A stretch of 64,000 bases of DNA from DASYKT01 sp963718105 (GCA_963718105.1 OY970352.1:558001-622000); one strand, 5' to 3'; shown: positions 8,660 to 17,618, counted from the first letter of the stretch. Translations and numbers: made by a program. The notes: a model not told the origin generated them from the letters alone.

Positions 8660-8893
8660 TCATTCGCCGGGATCTTCTCCTTCTCCTTCTGCTTCTGCTG
8701 CTTCTTCGGGCCCACTTTCCGCGTCTCTTTTGTTCAAACTGGCTTTGAGCTGAAAACGCATTCCGAGAAAATAGGCGCAGGCGCTTAGTACCCCGGCCGC
8801 AAAAGCTATTTCGGTGTTGTGATACCAAAATAAGACGGCGGCTGCTCCGAGCAGAACAACCGCCAATATCTTAAATAGGGTCTCAAGTTTCAT
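8660..8893 (-). CDS. Small two-helix membrane protein
   Basis: 77 residues: two predicted transmembrane segments (about residues 6-24 and 30-47), then a very acidic tail rich in Glu and Gly. It lies between the DUF4349 lipoprotein (6 bases upstream) and the glycosyltransferase (stop overlapping its leader), so it belongs to that minus-strand operon. No family recognised. The acidic tail is encoded by ggagaag-like purine repeats that may also serve as the ribosome-binding site of the glycosyltransferase. Confidence 0.6.
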   Translation of the reverse strand: MKLETLFKILAVVLLGAAAVLFWYHNTEIAFAAGVLSACAYFLGMRFQLKASLNKRDAESGPEEAAEAEGEGEDPGE

Positions 8894-8899
8894 CTTATT

Positions 8900-9874
8900 T
8901 TATGAACTTTGCTCTTCCGACAGCTTGTTAGCAAGACGCCGTTTTTTATATTTTCTCCAAAAATATCTCAACAGCAAATAGACCGGCAATACTACCAGTA
9001 CCAGGAAGGGAATTATAGCGATGATAAAAACGATAAAGCCCAGAATAAAACTGAGCGCGGATTCAAGACCGGTGTTTAAAGACTGTCCAAGCTGATAAAA
9101 GAACCCGGATGAGTTTGCCGAAAAAACGGTCGGAGTTTGCAGGGTCAGCTTGATGGTGGAGAGGCTGGTTTGATTTTCGAGAAAACGCTTTCTGCCTTCG
9201 ATCTGTTCGATCTCGCCGCGGACGCGGGAAAGTTCGGTTTGAACTTCGAGCGTATCCTGCACATTTTTGGCCTGTTTTAATATCCCGAGAAATTGCTCTT
9301 CCAGTTCTTTTTTGGTCTTTAAGCGCGCTTCGACATCGATAAATTCCTCGGTCACATCCTGGCCCTTGACGGTTTCTACCAGAACGCGGCCGGCGGTCTT
9401 TCTTATTTCGTCCAGCGTTTCGTCAAATTTATCGGCCGGAACACGCAGCGTCATCGTCACCCGGTCGCGCGTCGTCGCTTGAGAATTGGTGGTGCTCTGC
9501 TGCGATTCGACCACGAAGCCGTTTTTAGAAGCAGCGATGGCGGTTACCTTTTGCTGAGCATCTTCAGGAGAAGAAGTTTCCACGTTCAACTCGGCGTTGC
9601 GGATGATCTTGCGCTCGACGGGCGCCTGCTGGCTTTTGCCGGCTTTGTCGATCGACACCTCGTCGCCGGGGTCCTGCGGGGCAGCGGCCTTATTGGCAGA
9701 GTTGGCGGCAGAGGGAAGAGCAGACTCATCTTGCACGCTCTGGATGCGCTCAGTCGCCATGGCGGTGTTATACGACGGTTCGGCCCTGCCAATCTTGGCG
9801 GGGTCGGGTCCTGCCGCGCAAGCGCCGGTGATCAGGAGCGCCGCGGTGATCAATAAAAATTTTATTTTGTTCAT
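8900..9874 (-). CDS. DUF4349 domain lipoprotein
   Basis: 324 residues from the start at 9874, which gives a lipoprotein signal peptide MNKIKFLLITAALLITGAC with lipobox cysteine 19; the longer in-frame start at 9997 would bury this and overlap the DUF4126 gene. After a disordered linker comes the DUF4349 domain: RKIIRNAELNVE, then a long coiled coil (DVTEEFIDVEARLKTKKELE through QIEGRKRFLENQTS). A transmembrane helix and a basic tail end the protein. Family members are envelope proteins of unknown role. It is the first gene of a three-gene minus-strand set with the small membrane protein and the glycosyltransferase. Confidence 0.85.
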   Translation of the reverse strand: MNKIKFLLITAALLITGACAAGPDPAKIGRAEPSYNTAMATERIQSVQDESALPSAANSANKAAAPQDPGDEVSIDKAGKSQQAPVERKIIRNAELNVETSSPEDAQQKVTAIAASKNGFVVESQQSTTNSQATTRDRVTMTLRVPADKFDETLDEIRKTAGRVLVETVKGQDVTEEFIDVEARLKTKKELEEQFLGILKQAKNVQDTLEVQTELSRVRGEIEQIEGRKRFLENQTSLSTIKLTLQTPTVFSANSSGFFYQLGQSLNTGLESALSFILGFIVFIIAIIPFLVLVVLPVYLLLRYFWRKYKKRRLANKLSEEQSS

Positions 9875-9953
9875 ATATTTGATGGAATACACTCGTAAAT
9901 AAGAATGCAGTTTCCGAAATATCTTGCAGGAATTCCAGGGCCGTAAACTAATA

Positions 9954-10571
9954 TCACCCGGCTGTTTCCGTAAAGCCTTTTCCCGCAAAAAAAGCACGGA
10001 TAGCCCGCCACATCCTTCTCATCGCCCGAAATATCTTTGGGGCGAACCAGGCAAAGAAAAATGCGAACAAGATCAGAACGATGATCATTATTACAGGCGC
10101 AAAGACCGCCAGAAACGTCCCGAGGATCGCGACGCCGTCTTCAAAGAAGGACAAAGCCCAGTTTGAGACCGGCTCGGGGCTGAGGTTGGCCGTGGCACGC
10201 GCGGCCGCCTTGGTGCCGTGCGACGAAAGCGCCAGCCCGCCGCCCAGCAGCAGGGCGATAACGCTGACCGTCGGGTCAATCTGGTAAGTGGCGGCGTAGG
10301 CCAGAATGGCGCCCGCCGGAATACGGATAAAGGTGTGGATGACGTCCCAAACGCTATCGACGTAGGGAACCTTGTCGGCGACAAACTCGATCAGAAACAG
10401 CCCGCCGGCGATACCGATGATCCACCAGTTGTCCAGCACATCGAGCCCGCCCGGCAATTTCGCCGCGCCGAATTTTTGCAGCAGTCCTAAAACGGTGACC
10501 GTGGCGTAGAGATTTATACCGGATGTCCACGCCGCGCCGAGCGCCAGGGATAGAGTTGCAAACCAGTCCAT
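9954..10571 (-). CDS. DUF4126 membrane protein
   Basis: 205 residues with an N-terminal segment (LALGAAWTSGINLYATVTVLGL) and DKVPYVDSVWDVIHTFIRIPAGAILA, both typical of DUF4126. Around six hydrophobic stretches are visible, ending in a basic amphipathic tail. Function of the family is unknown. It is 80 bases upstream of the DUF4349 lipoprotein start and on the same strand, so cotranscription is likely. A full family-A repeat lies upstream between it and the response regulator gene. Confidence 0.8.
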   Translation of the reverse strand: MDWFATLSLALGAAWTSGINLYATVTVLGLLQKFGAAKLPGGLDVLDNWWIIGIAGGLFLIEFVADKVPYVDSVWDVIHTFIRIPAGAILAYAATYQIDPTVSVIALLLGGGLALSSHGTKAAARATANLSPEPVSNWALSFFEDGVAILGTFLAVFAPVIMIIVLILFAFFFAWFAPKIFRAMRRMWRAIRAFFAGKGFTETAG

Positions 10572-10583
10572 AACGTATCCTTA

Positions 10584-10721
10584 TAAATTGCCACTAGCTT
10601 TAGCTAGTGGGTTACACAGCAATAATTTTATGGCCTGGCTTTAGCCAAAATCTTTATTGGGCTAAAGCCCCGAAAAACCAGGATTCCTTACCCACTAGCT
10701 AAAGCTAGTGGCAATTTAAAA
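10584..10721. repeat. Full copy of palindromic repeat family A
   Basis: About 138 bp with outer arms aattgccactagctttag and its complement, and inner palindromes ggctttagcc / gggctaaagccc. The ends are near-perfect inverted repeats. Other copies: 4196-4286 (partial), 39785-39922, 46518-46658. No coding content. Confidence 0.85.
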
Positions 10722-10756
10722 GAACCAAAACACATCAATCACTGCCGCTCATTATT

Positions 10757-12112
10757 TTACGTTTCTTCGCCTTCTTCGGTTCCGGCATCGTCGCGTTTGA
10801 TGCCGAATTTTTCCAGCCGGTATTGCAGCGTGCGAAAGGTCAAACCCAATAGCTTGGCCGCCTTGGTAATATTATTGTCGGTGCGTTCCATCGCCTGCAT
10901 GATCAGGCCGCGCTCGACGTCTTCAAAATTTATCCCGTCGGCGGGAAGCTTGAACTGGCTGTCGCCCGGCGCCGCTCTGACGCCGCCCTGCATCATTTCC
11001 GGCGGCAGGTCGTCAACGGTGATGGTGTTATTTTCGCTGAGCAGGATGGCGCGCTCGACGGCGGACTCGAGCTGCCGCACATTTCCCGGGAAAGCGTATT
11101 CGTTGAACAGGCGTTCGGCATCGGGAGTCATGGTTATTTCACGCTTGGTGTCCCGCGTGTGTTTTTTGATAAAAAAATCGATCAGCAGCGGAATATCCGT
11201 CCGGCGCTCGCGCAGCGCGGGGATCTCGATCGAAAGAACGTTCAGCCGGTAATAGAGGTCTTCGCGAAAGCGGCCTTCCTCGGTCATCTTGAGCAGGTCG
11301 CGGTTGGTCGCCGCCACTACCCGCACGTCCGTCTTTATCTCCTTGGTGCCGCCCACACGCCGGATGGATTTTTCCTGGAGCGCGCGCAGTAGCTTGGCCT
11401 GCAGGCTGATATCGAGCTCGCCGATCTCGTCTAAAAACAAGGTGCCGCCGTCCGCCACTTCGAACAAACCTTTCTTTTCCACATGCGCGCCGGTGAATGA
11501 ACCTTTTTCATGGCCGAACAGTTCGGATTCCAGCAGATTTTCGTTTATCGCGGCGCAGTTCACCGCCTGAAAGACCTCGCCCAGGCGCGGGCTGTTTTGA
11601 TGTATCGAGCGGGCGATCAATTCTTTGCCCGTGCCGCTTTCGCCGCGGATCAGCACCGTCGAGCTCGACTTGGCCACTTTCAGGATAAGTTTTTTGACCT
11701 TGTCCATTTCGGGCGAGGAAGAAACGATCTCGGTATCTAGCTGCGACAGTTTATTCAGCGCGCGCCCGACGGTTTCCAGCAGATTTTCCCGCTCGTAAGG
11801 TTTTTGCAGGTAGGCAAAGGCGCCGAGGTCTTTGGCCTCGAAGGCGGAATCGACCGTGCCGTGCGCCGTCAGCAAAATGACCATGATCGATTTATCGAAA
11901 GCGACCAGTTCCTTGAGCAGGTCGATGCCGCTCATGCCGGTCATTTTCAGATCGGTCAGCACCAGGTCAAAGCGCCGGTCGTGAACGAATTTCATCGCCG
12001 CTTCGCCGCTCGAAGCGGTGGTCACATCATAGCCTTCGCCGGACAAGATCACCTCGAGGATCTCGCGCTGGCCCTTTTCATCGTCTACTACCAGGATAGT
12101 TTTTCTCGTCAT
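10757..12112 (-). CDS. NtrC-family sigma-54-dependent response regulator
   Basis: 451 residues in three modules. Receiver domain: acidic pair D10-D11, phosphoacceptor D54 (VLTDLKMTG) and K104. AAA+ domain: Walker A GESGTGKE at 157-164, the sigma-54 contact loop GSFTGA at 204-209 (GAFTGA in most homologues), Walker B TLFLDEIGE near 224-232. C-terminal Fis-type helix-turn-helix: NITKAAKLLGLTFRTLQYRL. It will activate sigma-54 promoters after phosphorylation. The likely partner is the histidine kinase at 14468-15955, same strand, but separated by an opposite-strand bacteriocin-like locus. The signal sensed is unknown. Confidence 0.93.
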   Translation of the reverse strand: MTRKTILVVDDEKGQREILEVILSGEGYDVTTASSGEAAMKFVHDRRFDLVLTDLKMTGMSGIDLLKELVAFDKSIMVILLTAHGTVDSAFEAKDLGAFAYLQKPYERENLLETVGRALNKLSQLDTEIVSSSPEMDKVKKLILKVAKSSSTVLIRGESGTGKELIARSIHQNSPRLGEVFQAVNCAAINENLLESELFGHEKGSFTGAHVEKKGLFEVADGGTLFLDEIGELDISLQAKLLRALQEKSIRRVGGTKEIKTDVRVVAATNRDLLKMTEEGRFREDLYYRLNVLSIEIPALRERRTDIPLLIDFFIKKHTRDTKREITMTPDAERLFNEYAFPGNVRQLESAVERAILLSENNTITVDDLPPEMMQGGVRAAPGDSQFKLPADGINFEDVERGLIMQAMERTDNNITKAAKLLGLTFRTLQYRLEKFGIKRDDAGTEEGEET

Positions 12113-12264
12113 ACTGATTTGATGTAAGTGTAGCTTAAAATGTGGTATAAAACATATTGTAAATAAAAAGCCTGTGAGTTACCGCGAAACTTCCACAAAA
12201 CCGGTTTCAGGTTTCACATCTTAAATTTACCGCAGAATAACCACATATTTTGGAGGTAAGCCAA

Positions 12265-13238
12265 GTGAGAAAGAACAATTTAATATCCATATTCGGAATG
12301 CTTTTGTGTGTCATCAGCATTCTCGCCCAAAACAACTACGCGCAAAAAACCGTCCCCGTAAAACAAGCCGAAAAGGCGGCAAATACCAGCGTCGTCGGGC
12401 AATATTTGAGCTTTTCAGGCTTAGAGATGCTGGAAATGCAAAGGATGTTCCGCAGCCTGTCCCCCGAAAGCAGGCCAGCGGTCATGAGATTCCATATTGC
12501 CTTTCAATTAGTAAAGCGTCCGGGCTGACGGCGGAGCAAAAGGCGCTGCTATTCGATGGTATCTCGATGATAACAGCCGATTCGTACAGTGACACCGATA
12601 CGGCAAAACAAGAGGCAGCTGAAGCAAAAGCGGTTTCGCTGGCACCGCGAATTAGTGCCCTGTTTCAAGGTAGGGAGCGTTTTGAGATCTTTGGAAATCT
12701 TGGCCCCACCAAGGACGATGTCGCCATACTTCAGAAATATGAAGATTTGACTCCGCTGAATGACCCGCAGAGAAAAGCGGTATTTAGAAAAGTGAACGCG
12801 GCGGAAAAACTAGGTTTGTGGAGAGTTCACACTGCTCTCTACCTGGCAAGACATTTTGATCTGACTGCGTCTCAGAAAAGCTTTATTACAGATTGGCTGG
12901 ATTTTATGACTTTAGAGGTCTTTGAATTAAGTCCTAAAGATCCCCAATGGGAGGCAAAGGTCGGCAAACCTTTGAATGTGCTTACGGACAAGGCTTTGCA
13001 GGCATTTTCTAAAGAAGAAGCCCGAGATCTGGTGGCCAGGCTGGGAGAACCGCAAAAAGCAGGGACGACAATTTCCACGGAGGGCCTTCCTGCCCCTGAG
13101 ATGAACGATTGCACTTGTCACCGGGGCGTTGGTGATCAATGCTGGGGTGGAGAATGTGTGGGGAATGCATGCAAATATTATGATATAGGTTGTGGGACAA
13201 TATGGCTGCAGGAGTGTAATGGCACCGCATGCCAATAA
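12265..13238 (+). pseudogene. Fulvocin C-like bacteriocin precursor, frameshifted
   Basis: Start taken as GTG 12265, 8 bases after a GGAGG site; an upstream TTG would lie inside that site. Signal peptide NNLISIFGMLLCVISILAQN. The frame breaks near 12511-12516: the first frame ends in a stop at 12526-12528 while the second continues with KASGLTAEQKALLF, so a one-base loss in an A run (gtaaagcg) explains it. The joined protein has about 324 residues. Its last 45 hold eight cysteines spaced as in fulvocin C of Myxococcus fulvus: a CxC start, then AC, GCG, W and CNG, as far as I recall that 45-residue, four-disulfide peptide. The long leader-like part of unknown fold precedes it. Terminator follows. 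Confidence 0.75.
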
Positions 13239-13247
13239 GGTACGAGA

Positions 13248-13280
13248 GGCGCGAACTGGATTCGCGGTTCGCGCCCTTTT
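13248..13280 (+). terminator. Rho-independent terminator
   Basis: Nine-base stem ggcgcgaac (13248-13256) and gttcgcgcc (13267-13275), then a T run. It lies 10 bases after the stop codon of the fulvocin C-like gene, suggesting that gene ends its own transcript. Confidence 0.7.
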
Positions 13281-13290
13281 ATTTCAGAAG

Positions 13291-13394
13291 TAACGGGTCA
13301 GTACCGGGAACGTAGTGACCGCCTAGTGTATATAGTCAGGATGGTAAATTTTTATGCCGGAAGCCGGTCACTGCGTTCCCGGTACTGACTTCAT
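13291..13394. repeat. Palindromic repeat, family B
   Basis: Ends taacgggtcagtaccgggaa and ttcccggtactgacttcat form an inverted repeat around an AT-rich centre. It fills most of the gap between the two frameshifted genes. Closest copy: 34269-34397. Confidence 0.75.
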
Positions 13395-13446
13395 CGCGAT
13401 GAGCATCTATTTCATTTAGCGGCAACGCTCGTTTAAATAAAAAGTT

Positions 13447-14311
13447 ATGAAGAGCAGATCATTTTTAAAAATTTTCGCATTGTCTTTAATACTTTTTCTG
13501 GTTATCGGGCCCTTACGAAGTAGTTATGGCGGATTCCCGGTTTCCTCGCTGGTTGGTTTTGTGCTGGCGGTGTACCTGACAATGTTTTGCCTTTACCGGT
13601 ATGAAAAACATTTAAATACCGGGCTGATACTTTTAGCGTTAATGACCGGCTTGTGGTTTTTTAATCTTCCCATAAGAATATGGCTTTTTAGCAGCACGTT
13701 GATATCACTACCGGATACACTGATTGCATTCGCTGGGAGTAATTTGCGGCGCGCTGTATTGGCGGATGAAAAGACCTTTAAATTTTGCCGTGCTGGTGCT
13801 TTGCAGCATTGCCCCGGTTTATATGTATTTCCAGGGTTATGAGCAATGGCTCAGTAAGTTGAACTTCGGCACTTTTACCGGGCGGGTCGAAGCCTACGCG
13901 CCGCCGGCGAAATTCGAAGCGTTTGACGAGCAGAAAAATATCATTAGTGAAAGCGATCTTAACGGCAAGATCGCTTTACTGGATTTTTGGTATACCGGCT
14001 GCGGGATCTGTTTTAAGAAATTTCCGCAGGTCCAGGCAGCTTACGATAAATATAAGGACGACGCTTCGGTAAAGATCATGGCGGTCGATAAGCCTCTCCA
14101 GGACGATAAGCCCGGCGAGGCCTTTAGTCTTATCCGTGAAGAAGGCTACACATTTCCGGTCGTGATCGCTGGCAGCGAAGAACTGCCGGAGAAACTCGGC
14201 GTGAAATTTTACCCCACCACCTTTGTAATCGACCGGCAGGGAAAGATCGTTTATCGCGGCGATATCGCGGGAGCGAGAGCGATGGTCGATGAGTTGAGAA
14301 GCGGCCGATAG
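13447..14311 (+). pseudogene. Membrane-anchored TlpA/thioredoxin-like protein, frameshifted
   Basis: The first frame, from ATG 13447, encodes several transmembrane segments (LSLILFLVIGPL, SSLVGFVLAVYL, GLILLALMTGLWFF). After codon ctg 13720-13722 an extra base moves the continuation to another frame, HSLGVICGALYW..., which adds one more helix and a periplasmic thioredoxin domain: FWYTGCGICFKKFP with redox CGIC, and the cis-proline region FYPTTFVIDRQGKIVYRG. Joined length is about 287 residues. The order membrane helices then thioredoxin fold resembles disulfide or maturation modules. It follows the fulvocin C-like gene in the same direction, so a role in forming that peptide's disulfides is a reasonable guess. 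Either frame shift is real decay or an assembly error. Confidence 0.7.
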
Positions 14312-14359
14312 CTTTTTACAATTTGGCTTTCCCACTAGAGAGCCTGGCCAATATCATTT

Positions 14360-14468
14360 AAGAGCGGGCGCAAGCAATCCTTCCGAACCTCAGAGGTGTT
14401 CAGCGTTGAAGGTAAAATATAGATCTAGATAAATTTGCGGTCCGAAAGGGTTGCTTGCGCCCGCTCTT
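14360..14468. repeat. Long inverted repeat, family G
   Basis: Arms aagagcgggcgcaagcaa and ttgcttgcgcccgctctt are perfect complements; the inner flanks (tccttccgaacc / ggtccgaaaggg) also pair partly. A half copy is at 50478-50509. It separates the converging thioredoxin and histidine kinase genes and may act as a bidirectional terminator. Confidence 0.7.
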
Positions 14469-15955
14469 TACGCCTTTGGCAGCTTCACGATAAATTCCGT
14501 TCCCTCGCCTGTCCTGGATCCGACGTCGATCGTGCCGCTATGTTTATCGACGATGCGTTTGGCGATCGCCAGGCCGAGTCCGGTGCCGGTTTCCTTGGTG
14601 GAAAAATACGGTTCGAATATTTTGGGCAGATTTTCTTCCGGGATGGCGCAGCCGGTATCTTTGACATGTATCTCGACAAACTCACCATTCGGAATGAGGT
14701 CCACCGAGAGGGAGCCGCCCGACGTTTCCATCGCCTGCACGGCATTGATAAAAAGATTATTAAAGACCGATCGTAAAACTTCGCGGTCGCCCAGGACCTG
14801 CGGTGTACCCGGAGTTTCATTGACGGAGGTCGAAATGCCCAATCCTTCCGCCTGTCCCTGGACCAGCAGCATCGAGTTATTTATCACCTCGCGAATATTT
14901 ACCGGCTGCAGATCGAGGTTCAGCGGGCGCGAATAGCGCAGAAAGTCGCTGATCTGATTATTTATCCGGCCAACCTCCGACTTGAGCTGTGAGGTCAACT
15001 GCTCAAAGGTCTCGCGTTTTTCTTTATCCTCCGGAATAAATTTGGCCCGCAAATGGTCGAGCGTAAGATTGATGTAATTGAGCGGATTTCTGATCTCGTG
15101 GGCGATGGCTGAAGCAAGACGCCCCACCACCGCGGATTTTTCCGCTTCCTGAAGCTGTGATTCGAGCTGGCGCGATTTCTCGAGCTCGGCGGTCATTTCA
15201 TTGAACCTTTGCGCCAGCAGGCCTACTTCATCGCTTCTTTTATGGTCCGCCACGCGCACCTGCAAATTGCCTTCAGCCACCTGCTTGGCGGCATCCGAAA
15301 GATTTCTGATCGGATTGGTAAAACGCCAGACCAGCACTATCGCGATAATGCTCGATGCCAGCAGAATGCCCAAAGTGTAAACTACCGGCAAGATGGCGTC
15401 GCGCCGGGCGGTTTCCATCGGGGTGACGTTCAATATCACCATGATATGCCAGACGCCCTGGGTGGTTTGCACGGGGATGGCATAGGCTTCCTGCTGCGCG
15501 CTATCGGTATCTTCGCCGGTGGCATTCGGAAAGTTTTTGCCCGCTTCGCCCAGCCTTTCCGCATCTCTTAAAGGCGGCAGATTTTGGATCGCACCGAGCT
15601 TTTTGAATACCGTATTACCATCCGCGTCTTTGGTGGGTTTATATTCCGGGTTAAGAGTGTCATAGATCTCCCAATCGGAGTTGATAATAATAATGTCTTT
15701 AAGGCGCCGGTCGGTGTACTTGTCATAAAGCGTGTCCCGGGCCTTTTCCACCAACTGGCTCAGTTCGTCGCGGGAAGTGATGCCGCTGACCCCTAATGTG
15801 AGGCCTACGACCAGGGCCTGCTGCTGGCGGTCGTTAAGCCTTTTGCTGCTGGTTTCGCGGCGAACATTGAGGTAATACTGCACACTGAGAGTGGTTACGA
15901 GGAGTATCCCCATAACTATCAACAACTTCGCGCGCAAGGTAGTAAAAAATCTCAT
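14468..15955 (-). CDS. Membrane sensor histidine kinase (NtrB-like partner)
   Basis: 495 residues. N-terminal transmembrane helix (LLIVMGILLVTTLSVQYYL), a periplasmic sensing region of roughly 150 residues, a second helix (LPVVYTLGILLASSIIAIVLVW) and a HAMP linker (RFTNPIRNLSDAAKQVAEGN). The dimerisation/phosphoacceptor motif is ASAIAHEIRNPLNYINLTLD, and the ATPase lid includes NLFINAVQAM, DTGCAIPEENL and KETGTGLGLAIAKRI. This domain type pairs with NtrC regulators, and one lies on the same strand at 10757-12112. The ligand is unknown. The stop codon is within a long inverted repeat. Confidence 0.92.
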   Translation of the reverse strand: MRFFTTLRAKLLIVMGILLVTTLSVQYYLNVRRETSSKRLNDRQQQALVVGLTLGVSGITSRDELSQLVEKARDTLYDKYTDRRLKDIIIINSDWEIYDTLNPEYKPTKDADGNTVFKKLGAIQNLPPLRDAERLGEAGKNFPNATGEDTDSAQQEAYAIPVQTTQGVWHIMVILNVTPMETARRDAILPVVYTLGILLASSIIAIVLVWRFTNPIRNLSDAAKQVAEGNLQVRVADHKRSDEVGLLAQRFNEMTAELEKSRQLESQLQEAEKSAVVGRLASAIAHEIRNPLNYINLTLDHLRAKFIPEDKEKRETFEQLTSQLKSEVGRINNQISDFLRYSRPLNLDLQPVNIREVINNSMLLVQGQAEGLGISTSVNETPGTPQVLGDREVLRSVFNNLFINAVQAMETSGGSLSVDLIPNGEFVEIHVKDTGCAIPEENLPKIFEPYFSTKETGTGLGLAIAKRIVDKHSGTIDVGSRTGEGTEFIVKLPKA

Positions 15956-16082
15956 TTTTTTTCCGGAGGGCTACTTTAATTTGATATTTCCGGTAAACGG
16001 TGCCATTTTAACCTGAAATCTTATAAGTTACCGGCTATCCAGGCAAACATTTGATGCACGAAAAGCAAAATTCTTTTACCGC

Positions 16083-16111
16083 TTGACACTTTACATGTAA
16101 GTACGTAAATA
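16083..16111 (+). promoter_or_regulatory. Candidate sigma-70 promoter
   Basis: Perfect -35 TTGACA (16083-16088), 17-base spacer, and a weak -10 TAAATA (16106-16111). It would start a transcript with a leader of about 180 bases before the gene at 16299. Confidence 0.5.
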
Positions 16112-16196
16112 TATCTGCTTCCGTCGTGTGCGCGCTTTTGCTAATATAGAAGAAGTAACACAATTCGGGGGAGCGGTTTCGGGGTAAAAAAATTAC

Positions 16197-16247
16197 AACC
16201 CTTTTCTGCGGGCCATCATCTGATTTAACGCAGGAACGGGAAGGGTT
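16197..16247 (+). promoter_or_regulatory. Structured 5' leader upstream of the repeat-protein gene
   Basis: Two nested stems: aaccctt (16197-16203) with aagggtt (16241-16247), and inside them ctgcg (16206-16210) with cgcag (16229-16233). It lies between the candidate promoter and the start codon at 16299. The rest of the 343-base gap from 15956 shows nothing else. It could be a protective hairpin or a regulator binding site; I see no known riboswitch. Confidence 0.35.
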
Positions 16248-16298
16248 CGGTTCCGCACAAAAGCATAGAGAGTAGTAGCTTTGGAGGAAATGCAGCTA

Positions 16299-17618
16299 AT
16301 GAAAAGATCATTTAATAAACTTGTTTTGGGAGCACTCGTAGCGGCTGTATGCGCGCTCGGAGTTGTCAGTGTTTCGGCCCAGGAAGACGAGAAAACGACG
16401 ACTTATACCAAATTCACCCAGTGCTATAAAGCGCAGGACGAAGCCGGCATGAAAGCTTGCATCACGTTAGGTGAAGATTACATCACCAAGTTTGGCACCC
16501 CGCCTGACCAGTATTCTGATTTTATCACCAAGCAGCTAAAAAATATCAAGGATAGGCTGGCTGCGAAACCGCTTAAAGATGCGTACGTGGCGCTGGACGA
16601 AGGCGTCAAGACCAAGAATTGGAAAAAAGCGTTTGACAGCGCGCGCGAGATCATGAGGATCGAGCCGAAAGACACCCTCAAACTGGACATCGCTTTGTTC
16701 ATGGCGCAGATCGGCTATTTTGACCTGGCTTTCAATTCGCCTCAGGACTTTACCTATAACGGCGAAGCGCTCAATTATGCGAAAACCGCGCTGCGAATGA
16801 TCGATTCGGGCATCGTGTCCGACGCGACCCCCGCCGCTAATAATACGACCGTTCAGAACTGGGGCGGAGGAGTTTACTCCCTGAGGTCTAAAGATAATGC
16901 ATCGGCGTGGATGAACTTTATCGTCGCCCGGTTAACATCCGACACAAATAAAGACACCACCCGCAGCCGGGCGCTCTTTAAGGAAGCCGCTCCTTATTAC
17001 TATAAGGCGGTAAAATTCGAATCGCCGGATATCAAAAAATCGCCTTTGCCGTACCAGAATATCGGCCGGTATTACCTGGAAGAATTAAACGCCCAGGTCG
17101 ACGAATTCAACAAGACCTGTAAGAACCTGACCGAAGATACGGACCAGTGCAAGAACATCCGTGAAATGCAATTGGCGTATGCGGACCGCGGGCTGGATGC
17201 CTATGCGCGGGCTTTGAAGATCGCCAAGGACGATCCGAAGCAGACGCAGCCCTTTAAGGACAATTTGAGCAAGACGGTAGACGTTGTTTACAATGCGCGC
17301 TTTAAGAAAGCGGACGGCGTAAATGAATATGTAAATAATGTAATGACCAGGCCTTTTATCGACCCGGCCACGCCGGTCACGCCGATACCGGAGGAGATCC
17401 CGGCTACTACGACCAGCGGCGCAGCCAGCTCGACGGTTCCGGCAACCAAACCGGCAGCTACGGCACCGGCGACCACGGTCAAACCTCCGGCAACCACTAC
17501 TCCGGCCAACACTACCAAACCGGCGACCACGGCTCCGGCCAAACCTAACGGCGCGGCGGGCAAGGGAACCAAGGGCACGGTAGCCAAGGCGGCGACGAAA
17601 AAGAAAGCGGGCCGCTAG
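16299..17618 (+). CDS. Secreted helical repeat protein with Pro/Ala/Thr-rich basic tail
   Basis: 439 residues from ATG 16299, which is 11 bases after a GGAGG site and gives a signal peptide (LVLGALVAAVCALGVVSVSAQ). The body is alpha-helical with TPR-like pairs, for example TKNWKKAFDSAREIMRIEPKD and YYYKAVKFESPDIKKSPLPYQN, and it has paired cysteines. From about residue 365 the chain becomes a low-complexity Pro/Ala/Thr/Lys tail that ends in KKKAGR; such tails can bind peptidoglycan or nucleic acids, but this is speculation. Blastocatellia commonly carry proteins of this layout. The function is unknown. A strong terminator follows. Confidence 0.75.
   Translation: MKRSFNKLVLGALVAAVCALGVVSVSAQEDEKTTTYTKFTQCYKAQDEAGMKACITLGEDYITKFGTPPDQYSDFITKQLKNIKDRLAAKPLKDAYVALDEGVKTKNWKKAFDSAREIMRIEPKDTLKLDIALFMAQIGYFDLAFNSPQDFTYNGEALNYAKTALRMIDSGIVSDATPAANNTTVQNWGGGVYSLRSKDNASAWMNFIVARLTSDTNKDTTRSRALFKEAAPYYYKAVKFESPDIKKSPLPYQNIGRYYLEELNAQVDEFNKTCKNLTEDTDQCKNIREMQLAYADRGLDAYARALKIAKDDPKQTQPFKDNLSKTVDVVYNARFKKADGVNEYVNNVMTRPFIDPATPVTPIPEEIPATTTSGAASSTVPATKPAATAPATTVKPPATTTPANTTKPATTAPAKPNGAAGKGTKGTVAKAATKKKAGR

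Noticed and set aside
12511..12528. Programmed -1 ribosomal frameshift site in the bacteriocin precursor
   Set aside because: The sequence tta-gta-aag lacks a canonical X-XXY-YYZ slippery heptamer and no strong downstream stem was evident, so a one-base loss is simpler.
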